From Clostridium sp. C8-1-8 (GTDB lineage Bacteria; Bacillota; Clostridia; Clostridiales; Clostridiaceae): a stretch of 64,000 nt of DNA. The DNA lies in assembly GCF_009928445.1 (NCBI RefSeq), contig NZ_JAABNO010000006.1:62001-126000 (forward strand), given 5' to 3'. The translations under genes were made by a program, and so were the position numbers. Below the pieces are notes generated by a model. The model ran no database searches and was not told the origin of the DNA. It saw only the letters and a list, made by a program, of their open reading frames with translations. Positions 38,800 to 46,986 of the stretch are shown piece after piece (positions within the stretch are counted from its first letter, which is position 1; each line of letters begins with the position of its first letter).

Positions 38800-39279
38800 T
38801 TAATTATTAAATTCATAATTTGAAAACCTTGCTACTTCTTTAAAATTTGCCGCTTCTGCTGCTCCAGTAACTATATATTTACCACACCTAAGCCAAGCAT
38901 GGGCTAAAAGATTATCCTCATTAGCTTTTCCTACACCTAAATATAAAGTACTGTATATCTTTCGTCTCTTTAACATCCTTTGAGCTACAAGCGCTTGGAC
39001 AAGACACATGCTTTCCCAAGGAGTGTATCTTACTGCTTTATTTAGTGCAGTTATAACCTTCCTTATTACAGCATATTGTTCTTCGTCTATATATATATCC
39101 ATAGGTGATTCTTTCTTATAATCTCCCATATAATTTTTTAGCTTCTTAAATGGCAGGTGAAGTATAGCCAGCCTTGCTATACCGCTAAGCAAGAATGCTT
39201 CAAAGAATAGAAACTTTTCCTTTAAGCCCATTTTTAAAAAAGCTTTTAGCTTTTTAAAAAACTTGTATAATCTCTGCAT
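38800..39279 (-). CDS. Lasso peptide leader peptidase (B2, transglutaminase-like)
   Basis: 159 aa cysteine protease of the lasso B2/McjB C-terminal family (PF13471), which removes the leader from the precursor. The catalytic Cys92 is in WESMCLVQALVAQRML and His127 in NLLAHAWLRCG; a third acidic residue is probably in GAAEAANF. The N-terminal ~55 residues are basic and hydrophobic. It overlaps the end of the B1 gene by 26 bases, so the two are translationally coupled. Split B1/B2 is the usual arrangement in Gram-positive lasso clusters. It is the last gene of the operon. Confidence 0.92.
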   Translation of the reverse strand: MQRLYKFFKKLKAFLKMGLKEKFLFFEAFLLSGIARLAILHLPFKKLKNYMGDYKKESPMDIYIDEEQYAVIRKVITALNKAVRYTPWESMCLVQALVAQRMLKRRKIYSTLYLGVGKANEDNLLAHAWLRCGKYIVTGAAEAANFKEVARFSNYEFNN

Positions 39280-39526
39280 CTTTCATACTTCCTAAGAATT
39301 CATAGACAGCTTCCCTGCAGCTTTCTTCATCTATTTCATATTCCTGTAGCAATTCAGAAACCACTTCACCAATTGACTTTGGAGCTTGTATCAAGTCCCA
39401 TATTCTGCTTCCTACTTCGTTAAGTACGAAATATTGTCCCTTATCTAAGTTCATCATTACCTTTTCACCATTAAGTTCAGTAGCATCAATACCTTCAAGC
39501 TGTGCTACTTTAGTCTGTAAATCCAT
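39254..39526 (-). CDS. Lasso peptide B1 protein (PqqD-like RiPP recognition element)
   Basis: 90 aa PqqD-family protein that binds the leader peptide and presents the precursor to B2. The fold signature is visible: NGEKVMMNLDKGQYFVLNEVGSRIWDLI (~19-46), then helices SIGEVVSELLQEY and EESCREAVYEFLGSMKDAEII. Length is standard. It lies 14 bases after the kinase gene. Confidence 0.93.
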   Translation of the reverse strand: MDLQTKVAQLEGIDATELNGEKVMMNLDKGQYFVLNEVGSRIWDLIQAPKSIGEVVSELLQEYEIDEESCREAVYEFLGSMKDAEIIQVF

Positions 39527-39540
39527 ATTATCGCCTCCCT

Positions 39541-40485
39541 TTATATGACCTTTTCATCTTTAATTAATTTATCTTCTAATACAGATATGATTTCATCTAT
39601 AGTATTTTCTCCTTTAGGTCTGACTATCTTATATATAGGAATCTCCTTAGCAACTTGTACACAATTACTGAAATATTTCCTACTTATACCTGTAAACTCT
39701 GAGATTTCTATCCTATATATGTTCTTCATTAAAGTTATTAGCTTTTCACTTCCAAGCACCTCTGAAATCTCTAGCGATGCATTATTCCCTATTGATAGCT
39801 CAACTAAGGCTCCTAGCTTAAGAGGTTCTTTGTAGAAACTATCTTGAACCGGTATTATATACTTGTCACGATCATCATTGAGCTTTCTAAAATCAGTATG
39901 GCTACCACCTAATTTATTTATTGTATCTTTGCACAGCTTTTGCTGCGGATATGCTGGATGAATAACTATGCCATCCTTACTAATATCTCTAAGAACAGAA
40001 ACATCATCAGCCATAAACCTATACCCCCTCTGCCTTAAAGCAGCTGTAAGAGTGGATTTACCTGCCCCTGTGTCACCGGTAAAAATAACAGCCTTGCCAT
40101 CAATAACTATGGTTCCACCATGAATTGCAATCAAATCTCTTTGGTAAAGCAACATTCCAAAGGCACTTCCAAGCAGAAAGGCCTTTACATGCTCACTGTC
40201 TGCAGCTACAAAGGGCTCTACAACAATATTTCTTCCGTCATATATGTAATAGGTTGCAATATTATCTATTGAAAACCACATTTCATTTGCATTAAACCAA
40301 TGATTTATTCCTTTTTCTAAGCTTTCTATTATCTCTCTTTTCATATTTCCATAAGATATTTCTATATCAATATTAGTACCCTCAGTTTCACCAATGTTTA
40401 TTAGTTCAGGTAGTAATACTTCTGATTCAACATTTAGCCCATATACTCTATAATAACTTTTTTTATAATTATCACTCAATACCAT
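39541..40485 (-). CDS. HPr-kinase-like enzyme of the lasso cluster (predicted peptide Ser kinase)
   Basis: 314 aa. The N-terminal ~110 residues are not a standard HPr kinase domain. The C-terminal part holds a P-loop FTGDTGAGKST (~135-145), and MADDVSVL (~158-165), typical of HprK-like ATPases. In paeninodin-type lasso clusters such kinases phosphorylate the C-terminal Ser of the precursor. All three precursors here end in Ser, supporting the same role. It lies between the precursor genes and B1, after an attenuator-like hairpin. A gene-specific test is needed to exclude other substrates. Confidence 0.85.
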   Translation of the reverse strand: MVLSDNYKKSYYRVYGLNVESEVLLPELINIGETEGTNIDIEISYGNMKREIIESLEKGINHWFNANEMWFSIDNIATYYIYDGRNIVVEPFVAADSEHVKAFLLGSAFGMLLYQRDLIAIHGGTIVIDGKAVIFTGDTGAGKSTLTAALRQRGYRFMADDVSVLRDISKDGIVIHPAYPQQKLCKDTINKLGGSHTDFRKLNDDRDKYIIPVQDSFYKEPLKLGALVELSIGNNASLEISEVLGSEKLITLMKNIYRIEISEFTGISRKYFSNCVQVAKEIPIYKIVRPKGENTIDEIISVLEDKLIKDEKVI

Positions 40486-40579
40486 GTATATCCTCTCATA
40501 TTTTAGAATATTTTATATTATTACATATTAAAAATACTATATATAATCTAGCTATCTACTCTAATAAAAAGAATAAATA

Positions 40580-40610
40580 TATGCCCTAAAAGTAAATCTT
40601 TTAGGACATA
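40580..40610 (-). terminator. Attenuator-like hairpin between precursors and processing genes
   Basis: A 13-bp stem with one mismatch, TATGTCCTAAAAG/CTTTTAGGGCATA, and a 5-base loop. On the minus strand it is followed by TATTTATTCTTTTTA. It lies ~20 bases after the last precursor gene. Partial termination here would give more precursor mRNA than kinase/B1/B2 mRNA. Confidence 0.6.
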
Positions 40611-40631
40611 TTATGTTTATCTCCTTAATTG

Positions 40632-40763
40632 TTAGGAGAATGAGTAGAATGTAAACTTTCCTACAGTTATTGTTGCATCTGGCTTCTTTGTTATTGTTGT
40701 TCCATGGTTTGTATTTTCTACACCAAGGTTAACTAACTTAGGGTTCTTCCATGCTTTTTTCAT
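40632..40763 (-). CDS. Lasso peptide precursor 3
   Basis: 43 aa, with a perfect ribosome binding site (AAGGAGGTGA) 7 bases upstream. The leader MKKAWKNPKLVNLGVENTN carries the B1-recognition pattern W-x2-P-x-L-x3-G-x3-T, as in known YxxPxLxxxG leaders. The core is (H)GTTITKKPD followed by ATITVGKFTFYSFS. The only acidic residue is Asp29, the obligatory ring acceptor. Bulky Phe/Tyr residues in the tail could lock the thread, and the last residue is Ser. Ring closure is either Gly21-Asp29 (9-membered) or His20-Asp29 (10-membered). Confidence 0.9.
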   Translation of the reverse strand: MKKAWKNPKLVNLGVENTNHGTTITKKPDATITVGKFTFYSFS

Positions 40764-40837
40764 ATAAAATCACCTCCTTAAATTGAATTCAAATATTCAA
40801 GAACAACTATTTTAGCGTAAAAATACATAAATATTCC

Positions 40838-40969
40838 TTAAGAGAATGAGTAGAATGTAAATTTACCTACAGTTATTGTTGCATCTGGCTTCTTTGTTAT
40901 TGATGTTCCATAGTTTGTATTTTCTACACCTAGGTTAACTAACTTAGGGCTTTTCCATGTCTTTTTCAT
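40838..40969 (-). CDS. Lasso peptide precursor 2
   Basis: 43 aa, with AAGGAG upstream of ATG 40969. The leader MKKTWKSPKLVNLGVENTN has the same W/P/L/G/T spacing. The core is (Y)GTSITKKPD followed by ATITVGKFTFYSFS. Compared with precursor 3 it differs in leader residues 4 and 7, in Tyr20 instead of His, and in one Thr-to-Ser change in the ring. Conserved Asp29 and C-terminal Ser remain. Confidence 0.9.
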   Translation of the reverse strand: MKKTWKSPKLVNLGVENTNYGTSITKKPDATITVGKFTFYSFS

Positions 40970-41011
40970 AAAACTTCACTCCTTTCAAAAAAAAACTATA
41001 TTTATCTTAAC

Positions 41012-41045
41012 AGCAAGACCCTTACCATAGAGTAAAAGTCCTGCT
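41012..41045 (-). promoter_or_regulatory. Stem-loop between precursor genes 1 and 2
   Basis: AGCAGGACTTTTAC pairs with GTAAGGGTCTTGCT (14 bp including G-U pairs) around a 6-base loop. On the minus strand a run of nine T follows 15 bases later, directly before the ribosome binding site of precursor 2. It may stabilise the upstream message or attenuate transcription. Confidence 0.45.
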
Positions 41046-41053
41046 ATTAATTA

Positions 41054-41188
41054 CTAAGAGAATGAGAAGAAAGTAAACTTTCCTACAGTTATACTTGCGT
41101 CTGGCTTTTTTGTTATTGTTGTTCCATGCATTGTTTTATCTACACCTAAATTTGAAACCTTAGGTGCCTTCCATGACTTTTTAACCAT
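41054..41188 (-). CDS. Lasso peptide precursor 1
   Basis: 44 aa, with GGAGGG before ATG 41188. The leader MVKKSWKAPKVSNLGVDKTM shows W-x2-P-x-V-x3-G-x3-T. The core is (H)GTTITKKPD followed by ASITVGKFTFFSFS. It is the most divergent of the three: Val for Leu in the leader motif, Met at the residue after the conserved Thr (as in paeninodin), and Ser and Phe substitutions in the tail. It is the first of the tandem genes after the cyclase gene. Confidence 0.9.
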   Translation of the reverse strand: MVKKSWKAPKVSNLGVDKTMHGTTITKKPDASITVGKFTFFSFS

Positions 41189-41267
41189 ATATAATCCCTC
41201 CATAAAAATTTATATATTAACTATGTAGACTTAATTAAATTATTAAATCTATTAGTAAATACCAAAA

Positions 41268-43226
41268 TTAATCAACTTGTGCATAACTTTTGCTTTTCAC
41301 AAACTTAGCGAATACTAAAGAAATAAGCAGCATTAGTATTGTGTCAGATTTTTCTTCATCAAAAGAATCTTCTATTTTAGAAACTTCTTTATTTATCTTA
41401 TCAATATCTAAGTATGTCTTTAAACTTTCGTCTTCTGCTATCCTTTTAAACTCTTTTAATACCTCATTCCATTTTGGTTTAAGCCTGTTTAACCAATCAG
41501 CACTTTGAAGCCCGTAGGCTGTCTTATTTAATCTAACCTTATCAGGTAATATATCTTTCATAGCTCTTCTTATTAAGATTCTATCTTCTCCATTTCTTAC
41601 AAACTGGTCGCTAGGCAAACTCAAGCAAAATTCAATAAGCCTCTTATCTCTTGTTGGATCTCTTAATACAAGCCCATAATATAAGGTAATTTTTGTTTCA
41701 ACTGTAGCTATATGATTCATAGGAAGAGGATCAACTAAACTTTTCCTATATGCCTCTATATCAAGAAACTTATCTGTCAAAAGATTAAAGCCCTTTTGAT
41801 CAAATCTACTTTCCACATCCCACTTTCTTATTAATTCTGGATTAACCGAAACAGAACTAAATCTATCGTTATCCTTTGACTTTTTAGCTATGAAGTTTCT
41901 TATTGAAAAAGGAATAGCTGCTTTTGCTACTACCTTAACTATATTCCTTCTAGGTACATTTATGTCTCTACTTAAAAGTTTAATTTCTTTTGCTAAAGTA
42001 AGTAGCTTCCCTTGCTCAATCAGGGTCTTAAAATGAGTCATAAACTCCCCATTCGATATGGTACTATTACCAAACTGTCCATTTAGTATTATGCTACATC
42101 CATTTTCAGCAGCTTTTTTAATTATCTCTTTATACCAAAATATGTTTTGGACAATTTTATAAGGTTGTTCTAATATATCTATTATTTCATCTATATCTGT
42201 AAGGGAGTCTTTCCCCTCACTTCTACAGTAGTTAACTTCTATATTTTTATATTTATTTACTTCCGACTCAATATATTCGCTCTCATTTACAGTTAGTCGC
42301 TTTGTATTTTCCTTATCAAAGCCAACCATAGGTATTGAGCTAAAAGCATGTATAACTTTTTTATCTTTTTCAAGTTCTCTTGCTGCAACGCAAGCAACGG
42401 AACCAGAATCTAAACCACCACTTAGCATCATACCTACTTCACCAGTTGTCCTAAGCCTACAACTAACAGCTTCAAAAAATATCTTTTTAAACTGCTCTAT
42501 ACACTCTTCATCAGATTTAAATTTAGCTGGCTTAATATCTCTAAGGGGATTCCAATACTGTTCTATTTCTAGTTTATCATTTGTCACAGTAATACTATGA
42601 CCTGGAAGGATCTGATATACATCCTTATATACTGTATCAGTAGGCTCAAACTCATGTAGTAAACCATCTAACGCCAGATAGTCCGTAATCCATCTTTCAT
42701 TAAACTCTATCTTATTATTCATTAACTTCAATAAAGGCTTTATAATAGTTGAAAAAGAAAATCTCTTCTTTACATAACTATAATAAAAAGTCCTTTTACC
42801 TACATGATCCCGTGCACAAAATAATTCCTTAGTGACTTCATTCCATATAGCAAAGGCAAAATCTCCAATAAGATACTTGGGACAATTCTTCCCCCATTTT
42901 GAGTAAGCTTTAATAATTAGCTCACTGTCACTAATTCCTTGGAATTTATCTTTATCAAGATTAAGTAATTTGAATAGTTCTTCTCTATTATCTATAATTG
43001 CATCAGCTGTAATTATCAAGTCTCCATCCTTATATTTATTAGGAAGTACCTCATCTAAAGACTCTTTAGTTACTCTTTGCAATCCACAGCCCATAAAGAC
43101 GTTATTAGAAGATATATACTCTATAGAATCAATTTTGTATTTTTCAAAGCACTTATTCATACTTTTCCCAAGTTCTTCATCTGACCTAAGGTAATCTGTA
43201 TTTACAAATCCCCAAATAGCACTCAT
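41268..43226 (-). CDS. Lasso cyclase (asparagine synthetase-like, protein C)
   Basis: 652 aa AsnB-family enzyme that adenylates the Asp side chain of the core and closes the macrolactam with the new N-terminal amine. The N-terminal glutaminase-like domain begins MSAIWGF, so the Cys2 nucleophile of true AsnB is absent, as is common in lasso cyclases. The synthetase domain has the PPi-loop MMLSGGLDSGSVA (~275) and NKTAYGLQSADW near the C-terminus. ATG 43226 follows GGAGG; a longer frame to 43241 overlaps that site. It is the first gene of the minus-strand operon, directly behind a consensus promoter. A lone asparagine synthetase is unlikely because precursors, B1 and B2 follow. Confidence 0.93.
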   Translation of the reverse strand: MSAIWGFVNTDYLRSDEELGKSMNKCFEKYKIDSIEYISSNNVFMGCGLQRVTKESLDEVLPNKYKDGDLIITADAIIDNREELFKLLNLDKDKFQGISDSELIIKAYSKWGKNCPKYLIGDFAFAIWNEVTKELFCARDHVGKRTFYYSYVKKRFSFSTIIKPLLKLMNNKIEFNERWITDYLALDGLLHEFEPTDTVYKDVYQILPGHSITVTNDKLEIEQYWNPLRDIKPAKFKSDEECIEQFKKIFFEAVSCRLRTTGEVGMMLSGGLDSGSVACVAARELEKDKKVIHAFSSIPMVGFDKENTKRLTVNESEYIESEVNKYKNIEVNYCRSEGKDSLTDIDEIIDILEQPYKIVQNIFWYKEIIKKAAENGCSIILNGQFGNSTISNGEFMTHFKTLIEQGKLLTLAKEIKLLSRDINVPRRNIVKVVAKAAIPFSIRNFIAKKSKDNDRFSSVSVNPELIRKWDVESRFDQKGFNLLTDKFLDIEAYRKSLVDPLPMNHIATVETKITLYYGLVLRDPTRDKRLIEFCLSLPSDQFVRNGEDRILIRRAMKDILPDKVRLNKTAYGLQSADWLNRLKPKWNEVLKEFKRIAEDESLKTYLDIDKINKEVSKIEDSFDEEKSDTILMLLISLVFAKFVKSKSYAQVD

Positions 43227-43275
43227 TAATTTATCCTCCACTTGTAAGAATTATTACATTTTTTTCCATAAAGAA

Positions 43276-43304
43276 ATTATATACACTTTCCCATAATTTG
43301 TAAA
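43276..43304 (-). promoter_or_regulatory. Promoter of the lasso biosynthesis operon
   Basis: Minus strand TTTACA (43304-43299), 17-base spacer, TATAAT (43281-43276), 50 bases before the cyclase start. It lies back to back with the exporter promoter. Confidence 0.8.
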
Positions 43305-43320
43305 TATATTTTTCTTTTTA

Positions 43321-43349
43321 TTTACATTTTTTACCTATTTGCCTATAAT
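43321..43349 (+). promoter_or_regulatory. Promoter of the lasso export operon
   Basis: TTTACA (43321-43326), 17-base spacer, TATAAT (43344-43349), 41 bases before the TTG start of the ABC transporter. The hexamers and spacing are identical to the divergent promoter, so both operons may be co-regulated from the 16 bases between the -35 elements. Confidence 0.8.
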
Positions 43350-43390
43350 TATTTATAGAATTACATCTTATCAATTAAGGAGGACCAATA

Positions 43391-45094
43391 TTGAGAAAAT
43401 TATTTAATAAAAGCGTATGGATATTTAAACAAAGTAAGTCAATAATGTTGTATCTGATTATAATTATTGCACTTGGAATCATCAGTTCCTTTGCTAATGT
43501 ATATAGAGCATTGATCACTAAAAACTTGGTAGATACTGCTGTAAAAGGATCTTTTTCTGCTATTTATAAATATCTAATAATCTTAGGAGCATTGATTTTA
43601 GCAGATATACTTCTTAATTCAAGTATATCTATAATCTCAACATACTCCTCAACTAAGCTATCAAACAATCTTCAAAAGAAGCTTTATTCACATATTACCT
43701 TTAGCAAGTGGCTCGATACTACCAAATATCATAGCGGTGATTTACTTTCAAGACTTACAAATGATATATCAACCTTGGTAAGCTTATTGGTAACTACTCT
43801 ACCAAACGTAATATCCCTAGCAACATTGTTGTTTTCATCCTTTTTTATACTTCTGTCCTACGAACCAATAGTTGCGGTTATTACAATAGTTCTCGCGCCA
43901 ATATCATTACTTTTTAGCCGAATATATGCAAAGAAACTAAAAAATATACATTTAAGGACACAAGAAAATGAATCTAAGTATATAAGCTATATGCAAGAAT
44001 CAGTGCAAAATATATTGATTACCAAGTCCTTCTGTGTAGAAGCTGATACCTTAGATAAGTTTAGTAAGCTTCAACATAACAAACTAAAACTTTCAGTATC
44101 TAAAAGTGGTATTAGTGCTTTTTACAGTGGCTCCATAAGCCTTGGCTACTGGCTTACTTACTTTATAGTTTTTGCTCTTGGCGCTTATAGACTTTCCCTA
44201 GGGGCACTAACCTTCGGTACCCTTACTGCGCTGCTTCAGCTTACAGGTAATGTTCAGATTCCACTTTCAGGACTTGCCAGTTCACTTTCACAGTTTATTA
44301 CAGCCTACGCATCTACTGAAAGGCTTATGGCTATAGAGGCCTTAGAGTTAGAATCTGCTCCTAAAAAACATGACAAACTTGATACATTCTTGCTTCCTAT
44401 TATCCAGTACGACAATGTCTCCTTTGGATATAAAGAAGCTTTACCTATATTAAAAAATGTCTCTTTTACCCTGTTTCCAGGTGAAATAGTTGCACTAGTA
44501 GGACCATCTGGTGAAGGAAAAACAACCTTAATAAGGCTATTGCTTTCTCTTATTAATCCAAAAGAAGGTTCTGCCAAGATAATATGCAATAATGAAGCTA
44601 TAGATATTTCTCCATATACACGTAACAATATTTCTTACGTTCCTCAGGGAAATACTTTATTTTCTGGAACCATAGCAGATAACCTTAGGTATGGCTTTCC
44701 AGAAGCTACAGATGAAGATATAGAGAAAGCTTTAAAAGCAGCTTTTGCTTGGGACTTTGTAGATAAACTGCCAGAAAAGATAAGCACAGTTATTGGGGAG
44801 CATGGCAGCGGGGTTTCTGAAGGGCAAGCTCAGAGATTAGTTATAGCAAGAGCATTAATAAGAAGAAAACCCATCTTGCTTCTAGATGAAGCAACCTCTG
44901 CACTTGATATGGATACTGAAGTAAATGTCCTTAAATCTATTAAAACCTTAGAATATCATCCTACCTGTATCATAATCACTCACAGGCCATCAGCCTTAGC
45001 AATATGCAGTAGGGTACTAAAATTAGAGGATGGAAATATACATGAGATAGATAGAGCTTCTATCCAAGAATCTGCCCTCGAATCATTACAATAA
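43391..45094 (+). CDS. ABC exporter of the lasso cluster (fused permease-ATPase)
   Basis: 567 aa half-transporter that should work as a homodimer to export the mature peptide and give immunity. Six membrane helices lie in residues ~20-310 (for example SIMLYLIIIIALGIISSF). The ATPase domain has Walker A GPSGEGKTT (~372), Q-loop YVPQG, signature VSEGQAQRLVIARAL (~478, a variant of LSGGQ) and Walker B ILLLDEATSALD. Start TTG 43391 has AGGAGG upstream. McjD-type exporters show the same layout. No peptidase C39 domain is present, as expected because B2 removes the leader. Confidence 0.93.
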   Translation: MRKLFNKSVWIFKQSKSIMLYLIIIIALGIISSFANVYRALITKNLVDTAVKGSFSAIYKYLIILGALILADILLNSSISIISTYSSTKLSNNLQKKLYSHITFSKWLDTTKYHSGDLLSRLTNDISTLVSLLVTTLPNVISLATLLFSSFFILLSYEPIVAVITIVLAPISLLFSRIYAKKLKNIHLRTQENESKYISYMQESVQNILITKSFCVEADTLDKFSKLQHNKLKLSVSKSGISAFYSGSISLGYWLTYFIVFALGAYRLSLGALTFGTLTALLQLTGNVQIPLSGLASSLSQFITAYASTERLMAIEALELESAPKKHDKLDTFLLPIIQYDNVSFGYKEALPILKNVSFTLFPGEIVALVGPSGEGKTTLIRLLLSLINPKEGSAKIICNNEAIDISPYTRNNISYVPQGNTLFSGTIADNLRYGFPEATDEDIEKALKAAFAWDFVDKLPEKISTVIGEHGSGVSEGQAQRLVIARALIRRKPILLLDEATSALDMDTEVNVLKSIKTLEYHPTCIIITHRPSALAICSRVLKLEDGNIHEIDRASIQESALESLQ

Positions 45095-45120
45095 ATATTC
45101 ACATGTATGGAGGCTAAGTT

Positions 45121-46953
45121 TTGAATAAATATCATTTTAAAAAAATTATACCCTTTGTTTTCCTTACTATATTAATATTGCTTGTTACATTTATCTATAC
45201 TTATGCTAGATCATACACTAACATAGAATTTTATGTCTCTGAAAATGGTGATGATAAGAATTGTGGTAACAGTGAATATCCATATAAAACTATAGAAAAA
45301 GCTGTAAATCAAGCTTTATATGAAGCTCGTAATACAAAAAAAGCTTTAAATATATCAATACTAATAAAAAAAGGGACCTACTACTTAGACAACTCAATAA
45401 TTGTTGATGGTAAGAATATAAATAAAAATACTTCGCTTAAAATAACTGCCTATAGTAACGACATTGTTAATATTAATGGTGGAAAAGCAATCCCCTTGTC
45501 TGAATTTAAGAAGATAAACGATAAACTATATACTTATAACTTTAGCACTATAAATAACAGCTTAAATATGAAAAAAAACTCCTCATCTGAAACATATAGG
45601 GTTTATATGAGCCAAACGCCTTCTATATTAGCCAAGTATCCTAATAACAAATTCTTACTAACTGGCAAAATTATAAGCAACGAGCCTGGCCACTACAGCT
45701 TTATATGTGATGATCCATATTTATATAAACTTAAAAATCAAAAAAACTTATTTGTATGTGGCTATTTATACTATGATTGGAGTTTTTCATCTATCAAAGT
45801 TGATAATATTGATCTTTCTAAGAAAGTTGTAACTCTTACAGGAAAACTCCCTTATGGCATAAAAGAAAATCAAAGATTTTACTTTTCTAATTCACCTAAA
45901 TTATTAGATAATGAAGATGAATATTATATAGACTATAACACTAATACTGTTTATTTAATTCCTCCCAAAGATACTACATCAAGCAGCACAATTCAGATAG
46001 CTTTTTTAAAGCAGCCAATGTTGCAAGTATTAAATATGAATAACCTAGAAGTATCAAATTTAAACTTTTCAAACTCTAATGGTGATGGTATTACACTTAA
46101 GAATTGCTCTAATTGTACTATAAAGACATCAAAAATCTATGATATATCTAATAACGCTATTTTTATAGAACAAGGTAATAACAATCAAGTGAGCAATTGC
46201 TCTATATATAACATAGGAGAAAGTGGAATCATCGCAAACGGTGGAAATCGTAACTCTCTAAAATCTTGTAATTACAAGATTGATAATAATGAAATATATA
46301 ACTTTGCATACATTAAAAAAACCTACTGCCCTGCAATAAATATTGGTGGGGTAGGAATTACAATTAGTAATAATAAAATTCATGATAGTACTCATAATGC
46401 AATTATCTTTGGAGGTAACGACCATACCATTGAAAAAAATGAAATTTATAATATAGCTACAGAAACAGATGATGTTGGTGCAATAACTTCTAGTAGGGAT
46501 TGGACCTATAGAGGAAACAAGATTATGTACAATTATATTCATGATATAAAAGGTTCTATAAACAAGGTTGGCGCCTTCGGCATATATCTTGATGATTGTA
46601 TGAGTTCAGCTGATGTTTATGAAAACACAATAGAACGTGTATATTGTTCAATGATGATTGGTGGCGGAAGAGATATTTATATTAGAAATAATACAATAAC
46701 TGACTGTACCAAGAGTATCGTGTTTGATGATAGAGGTACAACTTGGATGAACTTGGATCAACTATACAATAACTTAAAGGCTGTACCATATTCTAGCTCC
46801 TTGTGGATAAAAAAATATCCCGAAATAAAGACATTAATTAATAACCCTGATCCCGGAATTCCTTATGGAAATAAAATTTATAACAATAAAATAGTTAATA
46901 GTGGCAAAATAGCAATATCTGAAGCAGTAAAAAGATATGGCTATATAAAATAA
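45121..46953 (+). CDS. Membrane-anchored right-handed beta-helix protein in the lasso export operon
   Basis: 610 aa. It starts at TTG 45121 behind GGAGG. An N-terminal hydrophobic segment (~8-28, FVFLTILILLVTFIYTYA) acts as signal or anchor. EFYVSENGDDKNCGNSEYPYKTIEKAV (~36-62) is the typical entry of pectin-lyase-fold proteins. From ~300 to ~560 there are regular parallel beta-helix rungs rich in Asn (NNLEVSNLNFSN, ISNNKIHDSTHNAIIFGG, YRGNKIMYNYIHDI). Known members are polysaccharide lyases, hydrolases or binding proteins. It would act outside the membrane. A role in the lasso system (release, immunity, target binding) is inferred only from the operon position. Confidence 0.85.
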   Translation: MNKYHFKKIIPFVFLTILILLVTFIYTYARSYTNIEFYVSENGDDKNCGNSEYPYKTIEKAVNQALYEARNTKKALNISILIKKGTYYLDNSIIVDGKNINKNTSLKITAYSNDIVNINGGKAIPLSEFKKINDKLYTYNFSTINNSLNMKKNSSSETYRVYMSQTPSILAKYPNNKFLLTGKIISNEPGHYSFICDDPYLYKLKNQKNLFVCGYLYYDWSFSSIKVDNIDLSKKVVTLTGKLPYGIKENQRFYFSNSPKLLDNEDEYYIDYNTNTVYLIPPKDTTSSSTIQIAFLKQPMLQVLNMNNLEVSNLNFSNSNGDGITLKNCSNCTIKTSKIYDISNNAIFIEQGNNNQVSNCSIYNIGESGIIANGGNRNSLKSCNYKIDNNEIYNFAYIKKTYCPAINIGGVGITISNNKIHDSTHNAIIFGGNDHTIEKNEIYNIATETDDVGAITSSRDWTYRGNKIMYNYIHDIKGSINKVGAFGIYLDDCMSSADVYENTIERVYCSMMIGGGRDIYIRNNTITDCTKSIVFDDRGTTWMNLDQLYNNLKAVPYSSSLWIKKYPEIKTLINNPDPGIPYGNKIYNNKIVNSGKIAISEAVKRYGYIK

Positions 46954-46986
46954 TAGTAATAAGTAATTATAAGGAGGTACTTATAA

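Noticed and set aside
40632-41188. Ser/Thr-rich small peptides as lanthipeptide or bacteriocin precursors
   Set aside because: No Cys is present, no lanthionine synthetase is nearby, and the leader motif with cyclase, B1 and B2 points to lasso peptides.
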